A stretch of 64,000 nt of DNA. It comes from Channallabes apus (lineage: Eukaryota; Chordata; Actinopteri; Siluriformes; Clariidae). Both the position numbers and the translations under genes were made by a program. Each line of letters begins with the position of its first letter. Position 1 is the first letter of the stretch. A model generated the notes under the pieces. That model was not told the DNA's origin, searched no databases, and was given only the letters and a program-made list of their open reading frames with translations. Below are positions 16,494-39,949 of this stretch, piece by piece. Location: NCBI GenBank assembly GCA_030522415.1, contig CM060125.1, forward strand, positions 30,006,667 to 30,070,666, in the 5' to 3' direction.

Positions 16494-16499
16494 TTATTT
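16494..16499 (-). terminator. Candidate polyA signal of oip5
   Basis: TTTATT on the plus strand (AATAAA on the minus strand), about 130 bp beyond the oip5 stop codon. Confidence 0.65.
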
Positions 16500-16627
16500 A
16501 ATCTGAAAAATATACAACACAAGTATCTTATTTCCTAAAAAAACTAAACAAACAACTTATTATACACAAAAAAAAAGCAAAAACACATTATGCTACAGAA
16601 ACAGATTATGATGAGCAATCAGAGTTG

Positions 16628-17475
16628 CTAATCAGAGACGGTGGAGGACAGAGGAAGATGGCCGTGTCCCAGCCTGCTCTCGTTCAACATGTCCTTCAGA
16701 AGGGTCAACTGCTTCAGCTGAGCTTTCAGGTCCTGCTTCATCTGCGCAGATAATCCGGATTACATGTTTACACAGAGCATAAAGTGTGACATACGTTAGC
16801 GCCAGAGGTGGAAAGTAACGGATGACATTTACTCGCGTTACTGTAATTGAGTAGCTTTTTTGTGTATTTCTACTTTTTAAAGTAGTTTTAAAAATCTGTA
16901 ATTTTACTTTTACTTAAGTACGTTTTGTTTGAAGTATTGTAATTCGCTACATTTTAAATCATATTCGCTACTGAGTAAAAAATAAATGAATGAAAATGCT
17001 AAAATAATATAAATATTATGCTTTGTATAAATGCTCCGTTGCGCCGCTCCAGACTCCACTCCAGGCTTTCTGACTGTCCCCACATCTGCAGCTTCCTGAC
17101 CTTCCACACGGTCGCTTCCATCCTGAGAGTGACGTCATCGACTAGCACAACCATGTATAAACCAGAGCGAGACGCGGGAAAGATGAAAGAGGTTGTGATT
17201 TTGGCATTTTGATATTTGGTTGTGTATTCTGGTTTTGACTTTTTGCCTCCAATTGACTTTGATATTATTGCTTTGTCCCTTTGGTTTGGTTGGTCTTTGT
17301 ATATATTTATAGATAATTTCATTGTTTTTGGTTTAGGGAGTCCGGGAAGGTACCTGTATTTTTTTATTTTTTTTGATTGTGTGTTTTTTTTTGCAGGTAA
17401 TCTAGCTACTAAATATAAATACCATTTTGTTTATTATTTTGGCCTGGGTCCATCTTGAATCTGATCCTCCTCCTG

Positions 17476-17537
<62 letters not shown>

Positions 17538-19995
17538 AAACCTCATTATTTCATCAGTTAATGATTGGATCTAGTTCTTTCTGCCATATTCCACCATTTC
17601 CATACAGTTTAAAATAGAACCCTGAACCATTCTTTTGCTGTTTGGCCCTAGACTGGGACGTAACACCATATTTAAGTGACCACTTTGATTTTCAAGCACA
17701 AGAAAGACAACAGCTTTATTATGCAAAGGTGTTCCTTCAGTTAAAAACAACTAGTTTGAGATTTATATCTGCTCATCTTTTTTGAACTACGATAGAATGC
17801 CTCATCCCACCCCCGCTGTTAAAAAAATAAAAAAGTAACTCGGTAACTTTTACTCTGAGTAAATTTTTTAATGAGCTATTTTTACTTTTACTTGAGTAGA
17901 TTTTTGTAATGGAAACTTTACTTGTACTTAAGTAAAATTTCACTGAAGTAACAGTACTTGTACTTGAATACAAAATTTTATTACTCTTTCCACCTCTGGT
18001 TAGCGCTAAAGCTCACGTTCCTCACCTCATTGATGCTTCTTCCCAGCAGTCTGTGGTCGAAGCTGACTTTGGAAGCGTTTACAACTGAGCAGTTTAGTAG
18101 CATGTAGCTGAAGGTGAACAAAAAAACAGATTAAAATACCATGTTTTCCCCTCATAGATTTCTAATTTTAAAAAATAGGAGGGATTTGTCGTTCATCCAA
18201 AGATGACAAGCCATTAAAATAGTCCATAGAATTTTTTTATGGCTTGTCATCTTTGGATGAACGACAAACCCCTCCTATTTTTTTAAATTCCAAGTCTTAT
18301 GCAGTTTTTCCGCCATATTCAGTTGGCATAATACAAAAAGTTAATGTTAGTCAGCTATGTCATGACATTTAAGTTAACAAACCAGTTAAGATGTTCGAGC
18401 AATTAACCGTCTTACAGTATTAAATGTTGAAAGTTAAAAGAATACATAAATTTTGAGACTCTCACCAATTCACAGCTTCTTTCAGCAAGAGAAAGAGACC
18501 TCTCAGAGAGGACAAGTGCTGCGGCGTGGAGTGGAGCACCAAACCGACGAACCGGCAACATCCGGAACATTCCAGGGCTTTGTAAGTGCTGCGTGACAAG
18601 CGTAAATAGCAACACAATTAAATAATTATCTGAATCTGAATGATCTGAGATTGTGCTATAGTAACAAATATATAGTTAACAATAAACTTGTACACAAACG
18701 AATGCAAAAGGAGATCTCTAGCTAATGCTAATCATCCTGACTGAGCTACGTGGATCACAGAACCAAGCTGCAACAAATTTACTGTTGTCTGCATGAGTGT
18801 ATTTAGGTATTTTAATGCTCAATGTTGTGTGTTAGCAAAGGAATGGCACCCTGTCCAGGGTGAGTATATGATTGAGAGTGAGTATAATCACTATAAAAAA
18901 AACAATTGTGCCAGGTTATATTTAATACGCATTATGTTGATGTTTGATTCTGAAATACTTTGATAATGATGCAAACTAGCTTGCTGTAATGTGAATGTTG
19001 CTTAGCAACAGCAGCTTTTTCAGTAATACAAATTTCAGTTCAGATGACTCTCTTGTACACAGTTTTATCCTGTATAGTTTGTCTTATTTAAGTGTTTAAG
19101 TGTTATTTGTAAGGAGGATTGAGAGAAACGTGATTTAAATTTTCAATATGTATGCACTGTACATGTAGCAGAATTGACAATAAAGTTAACTTTGACTGTA
19201 TACAGGATTGTGGAGGCCTGGAGCCGGGTACACACACACACACACACTCCATCTCATACTACACCCAAATTGAAATTAGCCTAATCTGCATGGTTTGGAC
19301 TGTGGGAGGAAACCGGAGTACCCGGAGGAAACCCACCACGCACGGGATGAACATGCAAACTCCCAGGTGATGTTCCTGGAGGTGCGAGGCGACTTTTGCT
19401 AACCACTAATAATTTATTTTTGCATTACCTTCATTGTTTTTGAAACAATGTTGTTGAATCAGTCGGATGATTAGTGATTTTGTAGTGCAGTCCTGACAAC
19501 AGGAGGGAGTTTCAACTGTGTTACTTTACCAGAATTTAAGAGGACCCTCGTTGCTCATCTCAAGCTTTTCTCTCACTCGGACATCTTTACTGATTTCTGC
19601 AAACAACCACATTCATGTTCTGGTTCACTTTAATTAACGCACAAACGCCAATATTATGGGATGTAACATTAGATCACGTGCATGTCTGTTGGAGTTGACG
19701 CTGCAGTGCTCATGAGTTCTTAATTATGAATTGAATTGTCCTTACTGAGACAAATGATCGCCTTGATCCACTTGATCTCCCCGCAGACTCCCAGCGAATC
19801 CCCCAGCACCAGGTTGCACTTGGAATTGGCACAGTGAAATACAGAGCACGTCTCGTACTGCACACACTGCGCCTGCGCGGCCTGCATGTCCCTCAGCTGA
19901 GTGGAGATCATGCTGCTCTGGCTACTGCTGCTGTCACACGGGTCGCATTCACTCAGAAATCCTGACATCTTTCTCAGCGTACACTCTTCTTCCAC
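16628..19995 (-). CDS. oip5: Protein Mis18-beta (Opa-interacting protein 5)
   Basis: Component of the Mis18 complex, which licenses centromeres for CENP-A loading after mitosis. Five coding exons on the minus strand: 19995 (or 19968)-19746, 19596-19530, 18588-18466, 18107-18026 and 16741-16628. All have GT-AG junctions and join in frame to 211 residues, or 202 from the inner Met MSGFLSECDP. The Mis18/Yippee zinc domain starts at TCSVFHCANSKCNLVLGDS and its second cysteine pair is in LECSGCCRFVGLVLHSTPQH. The C-terminal helix is MKQDLKAQLKQLTLLKDML. Human OIP5 is 229 residues. The first zinc motif reads C-x4-C rather than C-x2-C. Introns carry a hAT element, a hairpin MITE and SINE fragments. 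It is divergent from nusap1 across a short shared promoter. MIS18A is the main alternative, but the neighbours favour oip5. Confidence 0.9.
16803..17998. mobile_element. Non-autonomous hAT-type transposon in oip5 intron 4
   Basis: Element of 1196 bp with termini CAGAGGTGGAAAG at both ends (inverted) and a perfect 8-bp duplication GTTAGCGC at 16795-16802 and 17999-18006. Both ends are rich in ACTTGAGTA/TACTTAAGT motifs. The interior includes a GT array (17478-17534). No intact transposase. Confidence 0.92.
18165..18288. mobile_element. Long perfect hairpin (foldback MITE) in oip5 intron 3
   Basis: Two arms of about 55 bp (18165-18220 and 18230-18288) are reverse complements across a loop of about 10 bp. 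The inner core including GTCGTTCATCCAAAGATGAC matches without mismatch over about 30 bp. It is a foldback element or hairpin MITE, and it would fold in an RNA made from either strand. Confidence 0.85.
18836..19400. repeat. Fragments of the tRNA-headed repeat in oip5 intron 2
   Basis: ATGGCACCCTGTCCAGGGTG at 18842 and, on the opposite strand, GGACTGTGGGAGGAAACC through GCTAACCACTA (19290-19405) match body and head pieces of the repeat at 8087-8475. They are split and in opposite orientation, suggesting rearrangement or two insertions. Confidence 0.6.
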
Positions 19996-20381
19996 AGTGA
20001 AACTCTTCTACACAGAAACACTCCTTCTACAGGCTTCGGAAACTATCGTTAGTAGCTATAGTAACTGTGCACGCGCCCTCACCTCACAGCCTCCGTAGTT
20101 CCTCTGGTAGAACGTTTGAGATTCGGGCGATCTCTTAATCACCGCCCACATTTCCACCACGCACCAATCACAGCGCGAGAAACAAACGTCGAGGTGTGAC
20201 GCCGAGAGCAAGCCAGCCAATCAAACGGGCGCGTGGCGGTTTTTGAAAATATGCAACAATCGGGCGCGTGGATAGGGAATCAGTTAGTTGAGGCGCGCGT
20301 GAACAGCTGAAAAACACGGTTAATATCTGTTTGTGAGTTTGTTTGTGCTCGGTACAAACCCCCTCAGGATCGGGTGTGAAA
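19996..20381. promoter_or_regulatory. Bidirectional oip5/nusap1 mitotic promoter
   Basis: Only 386 bp separate the two start codons (minus at 19995, plus at 20382). Two CCAAT boxes stand at 20164-20168 and 20217-20221, 53 bp apart, followed by GCGG and a CHR-like TTTGAA at 20242-20247. Paired NF-Y sites plus a CHR are the known layout of G2/M promoters controlled by the DREAM/MMB complexes. Both genes act in mitosis, so joint control is a reasonable inference. Confidence 0.7.
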
Positions 20382-23300
20382 ATGGATTTAGACTCAATGA
20401 AGTACGCGGACTTGCGGCAGCTCGCTAAGAGCGTTGGATTAAAAGCCAACATGAAGGTGAGACGGTTAATAATGAAGTTGTTTAACGGCGAGGAACGTTA
20501 ACGGATCCTGTTAGCAATTGGAGCTAACGCTCGTTTCAGCTTTGCTTCAAAATAATAGTCGAGACGTGTGGGTGTTTAATTTATGGTGGATATTTCATAT
20601 GCTGCAAGAAATACGTGTATTGTCTACGTGTATGTGGTATTTTTTTTTTACAACAGGCTTTATGATCCAAACATCTTAACTGTTAACCAGAAACAGAACC
20701 AGAATTTACCTCAACTAACGTTAACTAGCTTCACAATACTGTCACTAATCCAGTGCAATAAATATCACTTGATATTTCAGACTAAAAGACATTGAATAAA
20801 ATAAACAACTTTAAATATAGATCTTGCCTTTGTGAATAAACGGACTAATTATTGTGCGCCATTATAAAACAGTACAGTAACAGTAAGTGCAAGCTTCAAT
20901 AACTTTAATCTAATTGCAAAATAAGAATGTTTACTTAGGAAAAGAGAACTGGGTTCAAAGGGTTTATGCTCCACTGCATGGTTTCCATGGGAACGTGTGA
21001 TCTTGGCAGAGAGTGTGGCAAAGCAGGTGACCTCTGCCACTCTTGAAATCATCCTTGCCACCCCAAAATGCCTGTTTTTTTTAATATTACAGTTTATTAA
21101 GCATACTACATGTGTGAACATTTTCTTGCTAGAAAGATGAGTCTTATGTGTTTTAAGAAAGTCACACATGTTTCAAGCAATTAAGAAAAAATAATATAAC
21201 AATAATCCATAAACATTAGGAATGCTTTATGTGCTTGAAATCATCAGGATAGCCATTGGAAATAGATTTTACATAAGAATGAATACTTTTTGTTTTAACA
21301 TGCACTTCATGTTTTGTTTTCTGTGTGCGCAACAGCTCTCCTCCTTGTTCGGTGTTTAAACAGAATATTTTGATTTATAATGGTGATAATTAAACATTCA
21401 CACAGCAAATGCTTGTCTTGGAAATAATCTGTAATAATCCTGTACTGTTTTTTGTTGTTGTTTGTTTTTCAGGCTGATAAGCTGCTAAAGGCGCTAAAGC
21501 AGCATTTTCAGCAGCAAGAAAGCTCAGAGAATGTAAGTAAGGAGTATGAGGTTGCATGGGATTGATTTGTTAAAAGTGTCTGTGAATTATTCAATGTTAA
21601 CAAGACAATGCTCAGCTTCAAATATGCATTATTTGAATTTGAAAATTACCCCTCTAGGAAAACAGCGTCACCGCAGACGAAGCGCAGATCACAGAGGATG
21701 TGGCAGCTGAGGCCAAACCCGCAAACGATGTGCTGGTCACCACACGCCGTGGGAAAAAACAGCAGACCAAGAGAAAGCACACTGGACGTGGACACGACGA
21801 TGATCTTAATCCTGCACCTGAAGAGAGCCCAGTTCAGGTAAGGGTGAGAGGATGAGAAGCATCATTGGTTGCTTGATTTGTAAAAAATTTATAATAACTT
21901 TAAAAGTGTATATTTCCAGGATGATGCCAAGGCACCTGCAGAGGAGGAGGAGGTAGAGGACGGCGGTAAAAGGAGCTCTAAGAGGAGGAAGGTGTCCTCA
22001 GGCAAGGACACGGGGACTCCAGCTCCGGAACCTGCTCATGAGATCACAGTCACTAAGAGGAGCAATAAAGGTGTGTTTTAGGTAGAACCGATATCTGTGT
22101 GACTTAAATTGTCAAGATTGATTCACAAGTTGAGCGTAAGGATCGGTTTAGTTTCTCCTTGTTGGAGGATGGGAATTACAAGTTTTTAAGCTATAGTTAA
22201 AAGCAGCGTGAGGAGATTTAAAAACTCTGTGAACCTCATTCTATCCGTACAGAAGATATGAGAGGAAAAAATATCACTGGGCCCCCGTCCAGTTCTGATC
22301 GATAATGAGAGAATTTCTGAAATAATCACTCAATCTTCCTTTAACCTCAATTTAAACAAACCCTTTCCTTTTCTAACAGATGTGGTGAAGAAGACGGCTG
22401 GAAAAATCCCCCGTCACGAGGGTCTGATGAAGAAGAAAGCAGCTCTGAGGCCAACCACGCCAAGTAAAGTCACATTATATCATTTACATTCTTATTGTTG
22501 TTTTATGCTGTAAGAGTGCAGATGCTTGCTGACATTGCACACACATCTGCTGGGGAAAAGTTCTACAGGTAGTGATATTGTTCCTTATTCCGAAATCTGT
22601 AGACTTCAAGAAACTCCATGAGGCGCATTTCAACAAGATGGAGTCCATCGATTCCTACGTGCAGAGGAGGAACAAGCAGATGGAGGTGTTCAGGAACTCT
22701 GTGAAGGATCTGAAGGTTTTATTCTTACTCATTTGTGCAGACTTCATCACTGATTACTATTCTCTGACAGCACAACGTGGAGTCTTTGTATTACTTGCTA
22801 AGTGTGCTGCTGTTTTTTTTCTCAGGCTCAGACAGAAAACAGTATCAAGAAGTCGGCGGACGCTAAGCCTCAAGGCGTGAGTCCGGTTTATTCCTTGTCC
22901 TCAGCACACACTCTTTAAATACAAACGTATTTGAGCCGCAGATCATCACCATCTTAATGTTTGCAGAAGCCGGCGGTCAGCCGAGCCGCACTGTTCAGCC
23001 CCAGTGCGTCGGAGAAGAGAGCGGTGACGCGCAGGGCCACTCGGGTTCCCGCCAGTAAGCCGGCGAAGAAGGACAGCGCCCCCTTCAGGCCATCCATTCT
23101 CTCAGCCAACAAAATAAACGTCAGGTCAGGAGCATGCCATGAGCTCTGGTGTTAAGTGTTAATGTGCGCTGACGAGATGAGGCGAGTTAAAGTAACCATG
23201 TCATGGCGTTATTATTTTTATTTAAAGGTTTTCCGAAACGACGCAGGATAACGAGTACAAGCGTTCTCTGCTAAAGACTCCAGCCCGCATGTCTCCTATG

Positions 23301-24278
23301 TTTCCGCTCACTCCTACTCCGGGCAGGAAGTCTGAAGTGCAGACGAACAAGAACGCCGTTCCTGTCAACAAAACCCCAGGTCAGAATAGCACACACACAA
23401 CCACACACACACACAAAAAGAATCACAGTGTAGCCGGCGTTTGAGTAAAACATCTGTGCTTTTATCGTTTTCTTTCTCAGCATTGACTCCGTTCATGTTC
23501 GGAGGCGCCTCTGGTACTCCAGGGACAAACAAGAAGAATGCTTTCGATCTGAAAGCGAGCCTTTCCCGGCCGCTCGGCTACAAGCCGCATAAGGGTGCGT
23601 GAGGAATTTATTTCAGGAATTCATTCGCCTCTTTGTAGATCTCTTTGAGATTTGTATTTATTTTGTTTGTCCTCCATCTGTTTAGGGAAGCTGAAGCCTT
23701 TCGGAGCACCGCAGACGCAGGAAAACGCCGCACTAAACAAATCTCAAACGCTTCCGTCTCACCAGAAAAACTACAAACAGCACGAAGTGCAGACGCGGTC
23801 AGTGAGACACTAATGCTGAGCAGAACACACACTCCATTAAACACAGAACTCATTTGTTCATTTATTATTTATTAAGGATGGAAATCAGGTACTAAATAAA
23901 TATTTTGAACAAAAAAATTAAGGTTGACAATATGAAAGACAGTTGTGTCAATAATCCAGCTGAATGCAAAAGTTTACACACCCGTACAAAGAATGATTTG
24001 TCCTGACGAACCATTTTTTTTTTACTGGTTTATGATAATCGTTAGCCTCTCTCTTTATAAAAGGATAAAAATGTTCTCTACCTTCACTTTCAAACCCAAG
24101 GTTGTTTCATTTCATGTTGCTGGGGATTGTTGCTTTGTTGTGCAGAATGGTTGTGTAGAGATTAACACTTTGATTTCGTCCCTCTAACAGAGACGAGCGG
24201 CGAGTTAAGCACAAAGAGGACAGGAAGCAGAAGAAAGAGAAGATGCTCGGTGCCAGACGTGGACTAGTCATGGCTTAA
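20382..24278 (+). CDS. nusap1: Nucleolar and spindle-associated protein 1
   Basis: Microtubule-bundling protein that binds chromosomes and spindle in mitosis. Twelve coding exons: 20382-20456, 21473-21532, 21658-21837, 21920-22070, 22380-22463, 22603-22715, 22826-22876, 22967-23124, 23228-23379, 23481-23594, 23686-23797 and 24191-24278. All are GT-AG with consistent phase, giving 445 residues (human 441). An N-terminal SAP-type DNA-binding segment begins [20 protein letters not shown]. Middle acidic and lysine-rich blocks follow (KRSSKRRK). The family motif [19 protein letters not shown] is encoded by exons 5-6. A basic microtubule-binding region covers exons 8-11, and the tail is the highly charged [18 protein letters not shown] see no KEN triplet in the conceptual protein, although human NUSAP1 is an APC/C substrate with one. 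Confidence 0.96.
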
Positions 24279-24608
24279 CATTCCTGCTTTTCCCCTCTCT
24301 CTTTCTCTTGCTTTTTTTAAAATAAGATTTTCAAACTGTAGCTACTTGCACCTTTTTTTAGCTTGTGTCTGTTTTTTGTCAATGTTTGATGCTTTTTCCT
24401 CTTTTTTTATGAGAAAAAAAATCTTTACCCCCCAATAATTTGTACATATCCCTGAATTTTGTTGTTGAGGGATGTAGACCCTTAAGCTCTGTTTTCTTTA
24501 ACTGTTAAACATTGTGTTTTATAATTCCTGTGTCCCTGCGTGTTTCTGTTCAAAAGTTTGTGTAAACAACACATTCCCAACCAGCCCAGGGTCACAACTC
24601 CATCTTTG

Positions 24609-25902
24609 TTAAACCTGCGGGTTCCTCTTGTAGAGTTCATAAGCGAACTGCTCAATGTGAGCGCGGTCGTTACACACAGCGATGAAGTCGATCTCTAACT
24701 GAAACGGTCCGTCCGCTTTGTCTCCCAGCGTGAAGCCGATCGTGTTCACCTGAAACCCAAAACACAAAGTGAGTAGGACTGAAATTAATTTGTGTGAATT
24801 AAACATTCACAAAAGGAATTATGAAACTGAAAACAGAGTTACTATCAGACCTTGTCTAGCCAGAGTTCGTGCTGGTCGTCCTGTACTCTCCCACGGCTTG
24901 AGAGGAAAAATTTAGAAAAGGGGATCTGTGAAAGTAAGAAAATAAAGAAAGTAAAACCTAACACAACAAAAATCTCTTATTAGACTTTATGATAAATAAC
25001 TATTAAATAGGACTGCTGATCTGTTTAGTTGGCATGACCTGGAATTAATATAATTATTTTTTTGTGCGTGGTACTCGCACCTTGACGTCCTGCCAGTATG
25101 GACCCCCTCGGGTGTACAAGAAGTAGCTGTACATGTCATCTCTCTGGTGAGAGAAGTAAGTCTCTGCTGAGATGTTCACCATCCACGGCCTCCCGTCTCC
25201 ACGGATACGCAAATGCAGCGTGTTAAAGTTTGACCAATCAAAGTGCTTCTTTCTGTCGAATGAAGACTGAAAACACAGTCACGTTAACAGCAGCATAAAA
25301 CTTTGCTCAGTTGATCATATTTGCTTAAGATCTTATTTAAAACAGAACCAAAGGCAATCTGAGAAATCGTAAAACTAAACTCAGGATTCAGAAGCACTAA
25401 CCCGAGGCTGTTTGGAGCGCAGAGTGCAGTATCCGCTGTAGCGTGTCTCTCCGTCCCGTGGTGGAGCCGAGCACAGAGAGCCATACAGCATGCAGGTGGA
25501 ATTATTCCTTCCTAGTTTTATATAAGCCTCGCTGCGGCCACCGATCTCCCTGTCCGAGGTGACGGCCCACTGACTGAGCGACTCCGGCCCACGGAACTCC
25601 CACAGCACACGCGTCTGCTCCAGCATATGCACCTCCAGCGGCCGCCCCTCGGGTCCTGACCAGCGCTCCATGAGCTCGTCCTTCAGAAGCCCAAAGTGCT
25701 TCTTTACTCCTTCCACGCCCTTTGAAAAGTCAAAGTTTATCTTCTGCCAGGGCCATCGTGTGTCCGGAGCCTGGCCTGGTCTGCGGTAGTCCCGTTCATG
25801 CACAGATCTGATGTTCACCGTGACAGGACAGGCGATGTGCAGCTGAAAGAGACGCCTCCGGAATATCCCAGAGGGTTGCAGTAGCCTCCCTGGCAAGGCC
25901 AT
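24609..25902 (-). CDS. ndufaf1: NADH:ubiquinone oxidoreductase complex I assembly factor 1 (CIA30)
   Basis: Mitochondrial chaperone of the MCIA complex that helps assemble the membrane arm of respiratory complex I. Four coding exons on the minus strand: 25902-25402, 25266-25081, 24925-24851 and 24749-24609. Each is a whole number of codons (167+62+25+46 = 300 residues; human 327). The start [19 protein letters not shown] is Arg-rich and amphipathic, as expected of a mitochondrial presequence, and its MAL start matches the family. The CIA30 domain runs from about residue 105: [54 protein letters not shown] and [13 protein letters not shown]. It is convergent with nusap1, with 330 bp between the stop codons. 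Non-coding 5' sequence reaches back to about 26.5 kb. Confidence 0.97.
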
Positions 25903-26504
25903 TACCTTTCAGCTCAAAGCATTCAAATCTTTTCTGCTGAGAAGGACAATGTTACCATGTTACTGACACAATTGTTAAAAAAGAAAAATTTAAATAAACA
26001 AAGAGTGCAACCAATAATACATCCCCCCGTCTTAATTACGTTTGATTCTTCATGTCACACTGCTTGTTATATTCGGGCTCTTCTGTAACCCCCAAAGGAA
26101 AAGGACTTGGTCACCAATTCTAAGCAGTACATGATGGGATTTAATACATTTACTAGTTATTCTAAATAAGGGGTCTTCATTCTTATCCAGATGAACTTCA
26201 AACTTATTTAATCACTTCTTTAACCAGTTGATCTTAATAAATCTCTAATCATTTATAAAGTGTGTCTGCAACAACACCAGCCCCTCGTGCATGAGACTGA
26301 AAACTGCTGTCGTAATAAAACAGGCAAAAATAACAAAACATCACTTACTTACACCCCGAAATAACAGCAACCAAAGAGCAAAAGGCGACACTGTTTCGTA
26401 GAATAAAGCAGTAACAGAGTGCAAATAAAAAACCTTTAATGTAATGTGATAAAATATTTTAAATAATAATTAAACAAGAAATGCTTTAAGAAATAAGCTG
26501 ACAT

Positions 26505-26610
26505 TCACGTTCCTGTAAGCCGCCATTGTGGTCCGTCGCGTAAAATGTCCGGATAGAAAAAAAGCGATGCTGCAAACTGGTTCCGGGGTCGCGCGACAGG
26601 ATTGACTAAA
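26505..26610 (-). promoter_or_regulatory. Candidate ndufaf1 promoter with YY1-type motif
   Basis: On the minus strand CACAATGGCGGC (26519-26530) fits the YY1 core ATGGCGGC often found at start sites of mitochondrial and housekeeping genes. It sits in a small CpG-bearing patch about 620 bp upstream of the ndufaf1 ATG. The 5' UTR splicing is not resolved. Confidence 0.45.
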
Positions 26611-26997
26611 TTAAAAATAAGAATGTACAGTATCTGCTGAACCTGTCAAGTGTTTGTTTTTAAAGTGGAACATTCGTACTGACCTAAAGTTTAATGATTA
26701 CATCTAAGAATGCAGTAAATGTAAACCATTAAAAACTAATTTAACATTTAACTAATAATTAAAAAACAATTATACATTATACTTAAACATAACTCGTTTT
26801 GCCTCCAAACATTTTATCTAATTATACAGCAACAAATCAGCGAGGAAAATAAGTTTTTTTCTTGCTGATCATAATCATAACAATAAGGTGATCATTGCAA
26901 TAAATTGAATCAGTACAAAACAGAATACAATGTACGTTGATTAGGAAAAACAAATGACAATAAAATAATAAGTGTCAGAGAATTCTAGAAGTATATT

Positions 26998-27116
26998 GTT
27001 CATCTTCTATACCGCTTAATCCTGTATTCAGGGTCGCGGGGGACCTGGAGCCTATCCCAGGAGACTCAGGGCACGAGGCGGGGTACACCCTGGACAGCAT
27101 GCCAATCCATCGCAGA

Positions 27117-27167
<51 letters not shown>

Positions 27168-27374
27168 GGTCTATTTTGGGAACGCCAATTAGCCTAATGT
27201 GCATATCTTTGGACTGTGGGAGGAAACCGGAGTACCCGGAGGAAACCCACCAAGCACGGGGAGAACATGCAAACTCCATGCACACAGAGACGGGACTCGA
27301 GCCTGGCCGGGGAATCGAACCCGGACCCTCGAGGTGCAAGGCGACAGTGCTAACCACTACACCACCGCGCCGCC
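26998..27374 (-). repeat. tRNA-headed SINE-like repeat, minus orientation
   Basis: Reverse complement of the repeat at 8087-8475, complete from the head (GGCGGCGCGGTGGTGTAGTGG read on the minus strand) to the tail CGGTATAGAAGATGAA. It contains an internal CA array (27119-27164). It lies between ndufaf1 and rtf1. The surrounding 26600-27000 and 27375-27900 are AT-rich with nothing recognised. Confidence 0.85.
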
Positions 27375-27954
27375 AAGTATATTGTTATTTTATTTTAAAA
27401 AATCTAATTATTTCAAGAGAATTAAAAAGAAAGTTCATTTCTATTATATATAAGGAGAAAGACAAAATCTTTATGGATAAAGAATTTTGCATTTAAAACA
27501 AAATATTGAATTACATGTTCGAGAGTTTTACTTTGAGAATTTCCATAGTAAAAAATGATGTATTTCATACTATAGGAGTGAGATACATTGAGGTGTTCCA
27601 ATTGATGACATTTTAGGAGAGTTAATCTTTTACTCACAACTCACAAAACACATGTATTAAAGTTTCATCTAGTGTATCCACGCAAAGAATATTTATTATT
27701 TATCCCCAAATATCAGAAATAAAATCATACAAAACAGTTTACAGGCTAATATTTTGGAGGATCTTAAAAATAAACTTATTTAGTGCATTAGGCAAATTAT
27801 ATTATTATTATTATTATATTTCCAGTTTGTTATATCGATACTACCCAAAAGTAATTTAGATCGTATAATCCGACATGAACCTAAGGCTAGGTGACTCTTA
27901 ATGAGAACAATAAAACCGGAGCTGCGAAGGAAATAACTTTACGCCTTTACTGAC

Positions 27955-28106
27955 GTCTCGATGACGTCACTGGCCCCTGATGGTTGAGGGGGGGAAAAAA
28001 CATAAACACGTAACGCGCATGCGCGGTCTAGCGCCGCCGTCTGTGTTCGTGTCCAAAATAAGCACGAGCGCATCCACCGAGGGTAGCTTAGCCTCCGAAG
28101 CTAACC
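27955..28106 (+). promoter_or_regulatory. rtf1 CpG promoter with CRE and NRF1 sites
   Basis: A full palindromic CRE TGACGTCA at 27962-27969 and a perfect NRF1-type GCGCATGCGC at 28015-28024 lie 80-145 bp upstream of the rtf1 ATG in a CpG-rich patch. This is the usual make-up of a housekeeping promoter. Confidence 0.6.
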
Positions 28107-39617
<11,511 letters not shown>

Positions 39618-39691
39618 CGCTCCCGTTTTCCTGCGTCCCCTCCATTTAACCCCCCTGCATGTGTTAGTGAACTGCACCAGGGAGCCCAAGG

Positions 39692-39733
<42 letters not shown>

Positions 39734-39949
39734 TAAATGTTCCTTCTGTGAGTGTATGCCTGCATCTGAGTGTGTGTGTGTGTCAGAGAGAGAGAGAAAG
39801 AAAGATTGTACACATGTAAACCTTTGTAAGTGTGTGTGTGTGTGTGTGAGTGTGAGGGAGAGAGAGAATGAGTGAGTATCCAAGACTGTAGTGCGAGACA
39901 TCCATCTGATGAAATTACTTGTGCAGTTTGCGTGCACGAGTCGTCTGAA

